Shown here piece by piece: positions 12,051 through 18,853 of a stretch of 20,063 nt of DNA. A model generated the notes under the pieces. It worked only from the letters and a program-made list of their open reading frames with translations. It was not told the DNA's origin and did not search any database. Source of the DNA: Pyrodictium sp. (lineage in GTDB: Archaea; Thermoproteota; Thermoprotei_A; Sulfolobales; Pyrodictiaceae); NCBI GenBank assembly GCA_015662475.1, contig DQUB01000144.1, positions 1 to 20,063 on the forward strand, read 5' to 3'. Numbering within the stretch: the stretch's first letter is position 1; each line of letters begins with the position of its first letter. A program made the translations under genes and the position numbers.

Positions 12051-13172
12051 TTAGAATTTCGGTGGTTCAACATAGTCTAAAACTTTGTCTTTAGCTTTTT
12101 CGAGTTTCCTTTGATGTTCTTCGAGAAACTTTACGAGTAGTTCAGCAGCTTGTTTCTTACACTCGCCGCAGAGAAGCTCGCCAGAGCGACAAGCTCTGTA
12201 TATGTCAGCTAGTTTCTTATCGTCAACTATTAGATGGTAAACATATAATTCGTACACAGTGCACTTTTCGGGCACACCTCCAAATTTGCGTTGCTCTTCG
12301 ATGGTAGCTCTACCTCCAGTTAGAGCTTTGAAAACTTTTCTGACAGCCTGTTGCGGTGGGTCTGTCAGAAATATTGCGTGTTCTGGCCTTGAACTACTCA
12401 TCTTGTTACCGTCTAACCCGGTTATAAACCTGTGATATGTTGAGGCAGGCCTTTCAAGTCCTAGTTCAGCATGGAATCTATCAGCAATGTCTCTTGTAAG
12501 TCTAATGTGTGGATCTTGATCTGCGCCAACAGGTACTAGCACGTATTTGAAGCCTCCAAAGTAGTCGAGTTGAGGGTGCAGTATGTCTGCTGCTTGTGTA
12601 AGTGCAGAAACTATCTTTGAGGGTTCTAGTTTACCGTAGATTGCCTCTAGCTCAGCTAGTGTTACTTTACGTGAGAACATTTGTATAAGGCGGTAGTAAG
12701 GCACCTCGTAGTTTGATTGGAAGTATATGTGTAACCGTTTGTTTTTCTCCAAGCCAAGCGCTATAAGGTTAGCAACATACTCGTACAGTGCATATTCTAT
12801 AACTTTTTTGCGGTCAAGTTTTCTCACAGTGTATGCTTCTATGTCTGCTAACACTATAAATATTTCAAAACCAAGTTTCTGATAAAATATAATTTGATCA
12901 GCCACCATCTTGTGACCTAAATGGAATCTTCCACTTGGCATAAACCCGGTTACAAGTGCAATACTCTCTTTCGACCTATAAGCCTCTAATATTTTGTCAT
13001 AATCTCTGTGACCGAATACTACGCCTCTACGCAATAGCGGATGTAGTTGTCCAAAAACTTCTTCAGCTTTTCCTCTTATCTCTGAAAAGGGTTTAATTCC
13101 AAAGTATTTGAACAGTTTATCGTATTCAAGCTTTATAGTCGATTCCCAAGGATCGATGATTGGTTGCTCCAC
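12051..13172 (-). CDS. trpS: tryptophanyl-tRNA synthetase (archaeal/eukaryotic type)
   Basis: Charges tRNA(Trp) with tryptophan using ATP. The 373-residue class I synthetase has the HIGH-equivalent PSGRFHLGHK (79-88), VADQIIFYQ, the tryptophan-pocket segments FIVLADIEAYTVRKL and VPVGADQDPHIRLTRDIA, and the KMSSS loop (257-261, in TGLDGNKMSSSRPEH). The C-terminal cysteine pair region CRSGELLCGECK resembles the tail of archaeal-type TrpRS. GTG at 13172 is the start, giving the usual N-terminal IDPWE extension; a TAAAAA TATA-like sequence lies about 30 bases upstream on the minus strand. The gene diverges from the alcohol dehydrogenase gene and ends flush against a convergent gene. Confidence 0.97.
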   Translation of the reverse strand: MEQPIIDPWESTIKLEYDKLFKYFGIKPFSEIRGKAEEVFGQLHPLLRRGVVFGHRDYDKILEAYRSKESIALVTGFMPSGRFHLGHKMVADQIIFYQKLGFEIFIVLADIEAYTVRKLDRKKVIEYALYEYVANLIALGLEKNKRLHIYFQSNYEVPYYRLIQMFSRKVTLAELEAIYGKLEPSKIVSALTQAADILHPQLDYFGGFKYVLVPVGADQDPHIRLTRDIADRFHAELGLERPASTYHRFITGLDGNKMSSSRPEHAIFLTDPPQQAVRKVFKALTGGRATIEEQRKFGGVPEKCTVYELYVYHLIVDDKKLADIYRACRSGELLCGECKKQAAELLVKFLEEHQRKLEKAKDKVLDYVEPPKF

Positions 13173-13242
13173 AATAGCCAGTCACCAGCACTTAACCGGT
13201 TTTTAGGCTGTTCAAAAGCATTATCGTTGGAGGGTGTGTGGT
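13173..13242. promoter_or_regulatory. divergent promoter region for TrpRS and alcohol dehydrogenase
   Basis: Seventy bases separate the two divergent starts. The AT-rich GGTTTTTAGG (13198-13207) is suitably placed as a TATA element for both directions: about 30 bases from the TrpRS GTG (as TAAAAA) and about 40 from the dehydrogenase TTG. A GGAGGGTG ribosome-binding site lies at 13229-13236. The extent is inferred. Confidence 0.4.
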
Positions 13243-14415
13243 TTGCTGAACAATATTTTGAACGAATACAAGGTGTTGGTAAATGGTGTTCAAGTGCACT
13301 ATGGCGTTGGAGCATTTGATAATATGGATATTAACATGTTTAGAGGTCTGCGATGGTTTGTTGTAACGAGTCGTGGTGGCTCCATGGAAAAGTACGGGTG
13401 GATAGCTAAACTTGCAGAGATAGCAGAGCGTGTAGGTGCATGGTTGGAGGTCTGTAAATGTGTTTCAACAAATCCTACTGTAGAGCAAGCAGACGAAGCG
13501 TATGAGAATGCCAAGAGGTTCAAGGCAACAGTAGTTATAGGGCTTGGCGGTGGTAGCAGCATAGATGTTGCCAAGGCTGTAGCAGCAGCGCTTGCAAGCC
13601 ATGCTACCCCCTCTAAACTATATCGTGGAGAAGCTTCGATCAAAGGCTCACTACCTATAGTCGCTATACCCTCAACACATGGAAGTGGCAGTGAAGTTGA
13701 TAGATTTGCGGTATTGAGTGATAGCAAGACCAAGTCAAAAGCAGCTATAGTGTCGACGAAGATTAGGCCTACATATGCAGTACTTGATCCACGTATAACA
13801 GCTACTCTGCCACCACGTCTTTCCGGCGCAACAGTTGTAGATGCTCTTTCACATGCTCTTGAAAGTTTTGTTGCACGAAACGCTAACCCTGTAAGTAGGT
13901 GTTATGCGAGAGAGGCAATTCATCTAATTGCTAAAGGTATAAGTGAGCTTATGAAGAGTGGTTGGGGAGAGCTACGTGTGAGAGCATACTTTCTAAACGC
14001 AGCAATGTTGGCAGGAGCAGCAATAGACATATCGCGCACTACACTAGTACACGCTCTAGAGCACCCAATAAGCTATTATCATCCCGAAATACATCATGGA
14101 ATTGGCTTAGCAGCTCTTCTCCCAGCTTGGCTGGACTATGTTGAGAGTGTTGTTCCAGAGCTTATAAGAGAAATAATTGAACCACTACAAAAGGTTGTAG
14201 GCGGTCAATCGCCCTCTCAAACTGTAAAAAATGCTATCAAAATATTGGTTGGAGAAACTATTACACTAGAAAAACTTGGGGTAAGCGAGGATGAATACAA
14301 GCTTATAGCTGAGGATGCAATGCGCTATTTAAAAGCACTTGTGCTCAACAATCCAAGGTTACCAAAAAACATCGACGAAATAGTAGATTTACTGCGAAAA
14401 GCTTCTAGCGAATAA
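13243..14415 (+). CDS. iron-containing alcohol dehydrogenase family protein
   Basis: A 390-residue NAD(P)-dependent oxidoreductase of the Fe-ADH (group III) family. The nucleotide loop GLGGGSSIDVAKA is at 100-112. The metal ligands are inferred as D200 and H204 (VVDALSHALES), H270 (LVHALEHP) and H285 (IHHGIGLA), matching the Asp-His-His-His set of the family with one extra residue between the last two. The usual PTTxGTGSEVT segment reads PSTHGSGSEVDRF here. The substrate (aldehyde/alcohol, or a polyol) cannot be predicted. TTG 13243 is preferred because GGAGG lies nine bases upstream; GTG 13234 overlaps that site. It is followed 14 bases later by nurA, suggesting a shared transcript without obvious functional link. 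Confidence 0.9.
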   Translation: MLNNILNEYKVLVNGVQVHYGVGAFDNMDINMFRGLRWFVVTSRGGSMEKYGWIAKLAEIAERVGAWLEVCKCVSTNPTVEQADEAYENAKRFKATVVIGLGGGSSIDVAKAVAAALASHATPSKLYRGEASIKGSLPIVAIPSTHGSGSEVDRFAVLSDSKTKSKAAIVSTKIRPTYAVLDPRITATLPPRLSGATVVDALSHALESFVARNANPVSRCYAREAIHLIAKGISELMKSGWGELRVRAYFLNAAMLAGAAIDISRTTLVHALEHPISYYHPEIHHGIGLAALLPAWLDYVESVVPELIREIIEPLQKVVGGQSPSQTVKNAIKILVGETITLEKLGVSEDEYKLIAEDAMRYLKALVLNNPRLPKNIDEIVDLLRKASSE

Positions 14416-14429
14416 CGAGTGATGAGAGT

Positions 14430-15353
14430 TTGAACTCTGAACGTGTACTTGTCTTTGAGAACATCGACGAGTTCTTTGGAAATGTGGCTAAACTACTAGG
14501 TAGAGCTAGACAACTATGTGATAAGCTGAGAGACAATGTTGTTGAACACGCTATCATAGGCAAATACAGAGAACCTCCAAGTTCTATTAAGCTTGCAGCG
14601 ATAGATACAGCGTTCCCAATGTACCCCTTGGAACTTGTAAGTTTAGCTGTCAGCGTTATTGGCTATGCAAGTATCGTCGTCGAAAACGATGTTGTGGTTG
14701 AAAAATATACTGGATATAAGGTTATTGCTGGTCTTGGCAAGTTGGATCAAGATATTGTTGCTGCATACGCTCGTGAAATTGAGAGACATATTGCCGAAAA
14801 GCTAGTTTCAAGCGGCTTTAATGGAATTATAATATTTGATGGTGAAGTTGTTCCAATAGCATGTAGACATTCTAAAGTGCCAGAGTCATGGGCTAGGGTG
14901 TGTAGGTTAACGGAACGTCTACTAGACTACAAGAACGTCCTCGTTGGCATAGTAAAACGTAGTTTCTCGTTTACACTGTCTAGAAAGCTTGGTCTAAAGA
15001 TGCCAGATAAAGCTATAATGTCTCTAGTCTTACGTAGAGGCGAGTATGCAATTGTGGAAAAGTTTGCAAATGATAGATGTCTTGTAGTGTACTACAAGCC
15101 TCTAAAAGGGTTACAGCAAGCAATAAAAGTAGAAGTATGTGGTGGTGTAGATCAATACCGTGTAAGCGAGATTATAGGTCTCCTAATATCCTCAGCCGCT
15201 TCCACAGGCTTACCATGGTATGTTGATTTTGTTGATGGGCTTGCAAAACGCGAAACACAATTGCTGGATTTGATCTCCTCAAGATTGCTGAGAACAGCCG
15301 TTGAAGTTGAAACAGAGCAGCTTGTAGAGCCTACGAACCCTCAAAAGACATGA
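14430..15353 (+). CDS. nurA: NurA-family 5'-3' nuclease
   Basis: A 307-residue protein with NurA-domain signatures: LAAIDTAFP (55-63, metal-binding D59), IIIFDGEV (133-140, D137), GIVKRSFS (173-180, K176), a LRRGEYA segment and PWYVDFVDG (262-270, D266/D269). NurA degrades 5' strands with the HerA translocase and Mre11-Rad50 in archaeal double-strand break resection. Its common partners herA, mre11 and rad50 are not in this window. The TTG start has GTGAT six bases upstream, complementary to the 16S 3' end. It ends 19 bases from the convergent PTPS gene. The family call rests on motif spacing and length and is good but not certain. Confidence 0.82.
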   Translation: MNSERVLVFENIDEFFGNVAKLLGRARQLCDKLRDNVVEHAIIGKYREPPSSIKLAAIDTAFPMYPLELVSLAVSVIGYASIVVENDVVVEKYTGYKVIAGLGKLDQDIVAAYAREIERHIAEKLVSSGFNGIIIFDGEVVPIACRHSKVPESWARVCRLTERLLDYKNVLVGIVKRSFSFTLSRKLGLKMPDKAIMSLVLRRGEYAIVEKFANDRCLVVYYKPLKGLQQAIKVEVCGGVDQYRVSEIIGLLISSAASTGLPWYVDFVDGLAKRETQLLDLISSRLLRTAVEVETEQLVEPTNPQKT

Positions 15354-15372
15354 CTTTGATTTTATACTCAAC

Positions 15373-15816
15373 TCATTTTAGTTCTCCTATACATTCTGCA
15401 TACCTATCATAGCTTTCCCAAACTCTAACCAAAACACTATGTAGTCTTGGATATACATCATCTTCGCGTTTCAGCCTGTTTAAGAGTTTTTCAAGAAGTG
15501 TACATGCTATATTCTCTGTTGTTGCGGTGTTAAATGGGATCAATACGTGTTTGACATTGAAAGGACCGCTAATCTTGATATGTTCCTTGTCTTTTAGCGG
15601 CATTATAACTGCTTGATCCCATTCAGCTATAATGGATTCTACAATTTTACGTAGTCGTCTAAAATCTATGATCATTCCGCTACTATCTGGTTCTCCTTCA
15701 ACAACTATATCGACTTTAAAAGTGTGTCCATGTAGTTGTGATCTGGGAGAATCTGGCGTATAATGTATTGATTCGAAGCGTAAACCTTCAATGCCTATTC
15801 TAGTGATTCGTTTCAC
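15373..15816 (-). CDS. PTPS-family pterin protein with substituted catalytic residues
   Basis: A 147-residue member of the 6-pyruvoyl-tetrahydropterin synthase/QueD T-fold family. The zinc site is intact: H18 (FESIHY) and H29/H31 (LHGH). So are GMIIDFRRL (47-55), TTENIA (99-104) and the C-terminal pterin-anchoring Glu, E134 (VRVWES). Two catalytic features are not: the Cys four residues before HGH is Arg25, and the DH of the catalytic triad reads DQ (67-68). It therefore may not do the classical PTPS or QueD reaction; PTPS variants that supply 6-hydroxymethyl-dihydropterin are known in other lineages. Next to mptE, that role is plausible inference. GTG 15816 is chosen for GGGTG five bases upstream; TTG 15828 is in frame. 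The start overlaps the DUF447 gene by 17 bases. Confidence 0.88.
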   Translation of the reverse strand: MKRITRIGIEGLRFESIHYTPDSPRSQLHGHTFKVDIVVEGEPDSSGMIIDFRRLRKIVESIIAEWDQAVIMPLKDKEHIKISGPFNVKHVLIPFNTATTENIACTLLEKLLNRLKREDDVYPRLHSVLVRVWESYDRYAECIGELK

Positions 15817-16477
15817 AGTAGCACCCAAGTATGTATAGTTGCTTTATAATATTTTCAACTAATCTTTTAACCACATCTAATAGCATGTTATTCCCCGTTG
15901 CACGTTTTATACAGTCAAGAGATACTGCAATAGTTTTGCAGTTGTGCTCACAATTTAACGATGTTGCTTCTAATGGGTGGTTAACAAAATATCTTACTCT
16001 GCTATACACTATCAATAGTTCAATGAGGCAGCCTAGAACTCTAGTATAAAGCTGCAATTTACACTGTGAAGAGCTTGTTTCGATCATAGCTATGGGGTGC
16101 AATGTGAAATGTGTAGCGCAGTGACTACAATGACTCTTTCTACCAGTGACCTCGACGAGTAGAAGGAGGTTACACCTTCTATAGTCGATGCTATGTTTTA
16201 ATGTTGCTAGGTAGAACAGTATTGGATCTAGAGTTAAACATAGCAGTGCTAAAGGCGAGTTTATCATGAGATTATACAGCTTTGTATCTGGGAAGACGCG
16301 TGCTTTAAGCAGACCATCTTCCACTTTTACACCTAAAGGAGTAGCATATAGTGATTCATTGTCTCTAAGCAAGACTATTGTCTCAAAATACGTGTTTTTT
16401 ACTAGATCTTTGGAAAACTTGAAACAGTCGTGGGTTATATTCTGGCTTGAAATACAAGACGTTATTAGGAGTATCAT
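15800..16477 (-). CDS. DUF447 family protein, FMN-binding split-barrel type
   Basis: A 225-residue protein matching DUF447, whose members have a flavin-reductase-like split barrel and bind FMN. The recognisable core is YFETIVLLRD (30-39), ATPLGVKVEDGLLKARVFPDTKLY (45-68) and the LCLTLDPILFY segment (79-89), followed by a helical C-terminal half with several cysteines (SHCSHCATH near 116-123, CYC near the end). DUF447 genes are known in clusters for tetrahydromethanopterin biosynthesis, including those of methylotrophic bacteria, and the neighbours here agree. The exact reaction is not established. ATG 16477 leaves about 30 residues before the ETIV strand, longer than usual, but no other start codon is available. 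Its first codon shares CATG with the divergent mptE start; its 3' end overlaps the PTPS gene. Confidence 0.82.
   Translation of the reverse strand: MILLITSCISSQNITHDCFKFSKDLVKNTYFETIVLLRDNESLYATPLGVKVEDGLLKARVFPDTKLYNLMINSPLALLCLTLDPILFYLATLKHSIDYRRCNLLLLVEVTGRKSHCSHCATHFTLHPIAMIETSSSQCKLQLYTRVLGCLIELLIVYSRVRYFVNHPLEATSLNCEHNCKTIAVSLDCIKRATGNNMLLDVVKRLVENIIKQLYILGCYCETNH
16435..16442 (+). promoter_or_regulatory. TATA-box candidate for mptE, inside the DUF447 coding region
   Basis: TTATATTC is about 34-41 bases before the mptE ATG, the normal archaeal position for a short-leader transcript. It lies inside the 5' coding part of the divergent DUF447 gene, supporting ATG 16476 over the upstream TTG 16419. 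Confidence 0.45.
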
Positions 16478-17183
16478 GGGGTTTGACCCGAGCCATGATA
16501 GATTTGCTGCAAACATTTTATCAGCATTGCTTTATGATGCTTTACTAGAAGATAGGTATTTGGGTCTAGACGCTATTTGTGCTCTTCTAAAGCGGGAGGT
16601 TTGTGTAGCTGGTGGATCTGCTGAGTTAAAAAGACAGCTTAAACACGTTCGAGATTGTAGTACTGTAATTGCAGTAGATGGTGCATCAAAGCTTCTTCTT
16701 GAGTATGGCATAAAGCCATCCATTGTTATTAGCGACTTAGATGGTAGTTGGTTTGCAATAGAAAGAGCATCTGAACATGGAGTAGTAGTTGTGCATGGGC
16801 ATGGAGATAATATGTTTGCGTTAAGAGAAGTTGTGCCAAGACTAGAAAATGTTTGTGGGACTGTCCAAGTATTGCCGCCCCCTTTAACATTCAATGTTGG
16901 CGGTTTTACAGATGGTGATAGAGCTGTAAGCATGATCTTGTTCTGCAAACTGTTCTACGGTTCAACAGTGAAAGAAGTATATTTGTACGGTATGAACTTC
17001 CATGGACTTGTAGGTGAGTGGTCTAAACCTTGGCTTAGGACAGCTGTAAGACCTTGGAAGCAAAAGTTGATGAAGTTGAAGATAGCAGATAAAATTGTGG
17101 CATCAATATTAAAACCTATTGCGGAATTGTTAGGTATTAGGATAGTGGATGGGATGAAGAGGGAATATTGTGCTGATGAATGA
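16476..17183 (+). CDS. mptE: 6-hydroxymethyl-7,8-dihydropterin pyrophosphokinase MptE-type
   Basis: Transfers diphosphate from ATP to 6-hydroxymethyl-7,8-dihydropterin, activating it for condensation with the ribosyl-aminobenzene unit in archaeal folate/methanopterin synthesis (COG1634 family). The 235-residue product shows TVIAVDGASKLLLEYGIKP (63-81), the acidic VISDLDGSW (84-92), VVVHGHGDN (104-112) and GGFTDGDRAV (142-151), the family's metal- and nucleotide-binding signatures. ATG 16476 has GGAG four bases upstream and a TATA-like element; TTG 16419 would add 19 residues including a Trp-containing helix that may be native. The open frame back to 16266 is antisense to DUF447 and not used. 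The flavoprotein gene overlaps its end by 14 bases. Confidence 0.9.
   Translation: MGFDPSHDRFAANILSALLYDALLEDRYLGLDAICALLKREVCVAGGSAELKRQLKHVRDCSTVIAVDGASKLLLEYGIKPSIVISDLDGSWFAIERASEHGVVVVHGHGDNMFALREVVPRLENVCGTVQVLPPPLTFNVGGFTDGDRAVSMILFCKLFYGSTVKEVYLYGMNFHGLVGEWSKPWLRTAVRPWKQKLMKLKIADKIVASILKPIAELLGIRIVDGMKREYCADE
16516..16522 (-). promoter_or_regulatory. TATA-box candidate for the DUF447-PTPS unit, inside the mptE coding region
   Basis: On the minus strand GATAAAA lies 39-45 bases upstream of the ATG at 16477, the mirror image of the mptE arrangement. Weak sequence, supported mainly by position. Confidence 0.35.
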
Positions 17184-17925
17184 TGACTCGGTTCTCGGCA
17201 GACCGAAAAGAATTCTTTGGATTATAACAGGTTCGGGTTCACATATGCGTTGTGTTGCCAACATTATATGTGAAATTGTTGAAGCTAGCATTAGAGTGGA
17301 CTTGGGATTTACAGGAGCAGGATATGAAGTAGCGCGTATGTACGGTGTACATGCAAAATTGTTAGATTGTGTTGCTAGTGCTGGCGAGATCTATTTGGAG
17401 GGTTGGTCAAAATCTTTTTGGCCTTTAGTTGGCAGAGTTGCGATGAGATATTATCATCTAGTGGTGCTTGCTCCTGCTACGTCTAACACCGTTGCAAAGA
17501 TTGTCCATGGAATAGCAGACTCTCTTGCTTCTGCAGTAGCAAATCAAGCGTTAAAGGCAAATATACCATTAATCATATTGCCATCAGATGTTGCAGAAGT
17601 GAATGTGACTGAGCTGCCCTGTAGAGTTGATCGCGACAAATGTACTGGTTGTGGTGTTTGTGTCGAGGTTTGTCCGGTGTCGGCTATTAGCCTATATGAG
17701 GGTAAAGCTAGGATAAACCTACTAGCATGTATTGGCTGTGAAAAGTGTGTCCACTCCTGTAGTTTTGGTGCAATTAGTTGTTGGGACAAAGTGAGCTATA
17801 GAACATCTATGATCGACCTAGCAAACCTAGAGAAACTTAAAGGGTTTAAAAGGGTCGTAGTCGTTAGAAACTGTGAGGAGCTTAGAAATAAATTGAGGTT
17901 TGATAGAAGTGAGAATAGAAGTTGA
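17170..17925 (+). CDS. flavoprotein-ferredoxin fusion, dihydromethanopterin reductase (DmrX/AfpA) type
   Basis: A 251-residue two-part redox protein. Residues about 13-145 form a flavoprotein domain of the AfpA/Dfp type, with the FMN phosphate loop ITGSGSH (19-25) and APATSNTVAKIVHGIADSL (101-119). Residues 151-205 are a 2x[4Fe-4S] ferredoxin domain with CTGCGVCVEVC (C158, C161, C164, C168) and CIGCEKCVHSC (C187, C190, C193, C197). This matches the archaeal dihydromethanopterin reductase, which reduces the cofactor to its tetrahydro form with ferredoxin-type electrons. Its place between mptE and RFAP synthase supports that role. GTG 17170 is chosen because GAGGG lies six bases upstream; ATG 17176 is possible. 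Both ends overlap the flanking genes, so the three genes are tightly coupled. Confidence 0.87.
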   Translation: MLMNDDSVLGRPKRILWIITGSGSHMRCVANIICEIVEASIRVDLGFTGAGYEVARMYGVHAKLLDCVASAGEIYLEGWSKSFWPLVGRVAMRYYHLVVLAPATSNTVAKIVHGIADSLASAVANQALKANIPLIILPSDVAEVNVTELPCRVDRDKCTGCGVCVEVCPVSAISLYEGKARINLLACIGCEKCVHSCSFGAISCWDKVSYRTSMIDLANLEKLKGFKRVVVVRNCEELRNKLRFDRSENRS

Positions 17926-18853
17926 AACAGGTGCTAGAATACACCTTGGCTTCTACGGGATTAGACCTGGTTATAGAGAGTATGGTGGTTTGGGCATATA
18001 TGTTAACGGTGTTGGTTATAGAATAGTTGTCGAGGAACATGAACACGATCTGGTTAGAGGTTGTCAAGCTGGGCGTGTTACAGAGATAATTAACGAGATA
18101 CGTTCGCAATACAGGACAGCTAAACACTATCTGGTGGAGGTTCAAAAATGTATACCAGAGCATATTGGGCTAGGATCTACAACACAGCTCAAACTAGCAT
18201 TGTACACAGCCATATTGAGACTTGAAGGCATAGTTGCAAATCTAGAAGATATTGCTGTTAAAGCTGGTGTAGGTTCGATCTCTGGTGTGGGATTCTACGG
18301 TTTTAAGTATGGCGGACTAATAGTAGATAGCGGTAAGCGCCAAGGTAACGAACTTGTTGGGCTCTTAGCACGCTATGAATTCCCCGAAAACTGGTATATC
18401 GCTGTAGTAGCGCCAGCAACCAAACGTAGAGTTTACGGTGAAGTTGAGAAGAGATATTTAATGGCATGTTCGCAAGTTGATGAATCTAGCTATTGTCGTG
18501 CATTAGAAATAGTTTTTAGAAAGCTATTGCCCGCGGTAGTAGAGAAAAACTTTGCAGATTTTGTAGCCGGTGTTGAAGAACTAGACGAATTAACGAGCAC
18601 CTATTTTGCTGCGCAAAAGGGTAGGTTTTGCTGTAGAGAAAGTGAAGCAGTAGCAATGGCTCTTAAAGAGGCTGGTGGTGAAGGTATTGGCCAAAGTAGT
18701 TGGGGGCCAACTGTATATGCATTCTTCAAAACAAGAAAAGCTGCTGAAAATGCTATAAAACATGTTAGAGAGGTTCTAGGGAGTAAACTTGACTTTTACT
18801 ATATGGGCGTGCTAAGTGCTAGAAACTATGGTGCTAGGATAAACATTAGTTAG
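17909..18853 (+). CDS. beta-ribofuranosylaminobenzene 5'-phosphate (RFAP) synthase
   Basis: Condenses p-aminobenzoate (or a hydroxylated relative) with PRPP, losing CO2 and diphosphate: the committed step to the arylamine part of methanopterin. The 314-residue product belongs to the GHMP-kinase-fold RFAP synthases: N-terminal VETGARIHLGFYG (5-17), the core PEHIGLGSTTQLKLAL (83-98), GVGSISGVGFYGFKYGGLIVD (120-140), VVAPATKRR and the C-terminal GGEGIGQSSWGPTVYAF (256-272). GTG 17909 fits the family's short N-terminus and has GAGGT nine bases upstream; TTG 17900 is in frame. It overlaps the flavoprotein gene by 17 bases and, convergently, the TmcA gene by eight. It is the strongest evidence for a methanopterin-type rather than folate-type cofactor. 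Confidence 0.92.
   Translation: MRIEVETGARIHLGFYGIRPGYREYGGLGIYVNGVGYRIVVEEHEHDLVRGCQAGRVTEIINEIRSQYRTAKHYLVEVQKCIPEHIGLGSTTQLKLALYTAILRLEGIVANLEDIAVKAGVGSISGVGFYGFKYGGLIVDSGKRQGNELVGLLARYEFPENWYIAVVAPATKRRVYGEVEKRYLMACSQVDESSYCRALEIVFRKLLPAVVEKNFADFVAGVEELDELTSTYFAAQKGRFCCRESEAVAMALKEAGGEGIGQSSWGPTVYAFFKTRKAAENAIKHVREVLGSKLDFYYMGVLSARNYGARINIS

Noticed and set aside
14419..14440. GTGATGA followed by 11 bases and CTGA, resembling half a C/D sRNA
   Set aside because: No C' or second D box follows at usable spacing, and GTGAT serves well as the nurA ribosome-binding site.
16266..16475. 70-codon N-terminal extension of mptE
   Set aside because: It is antisense to the DUF447 gene, gives a protein longer than the family, and lies upstream of the likely TATA element.
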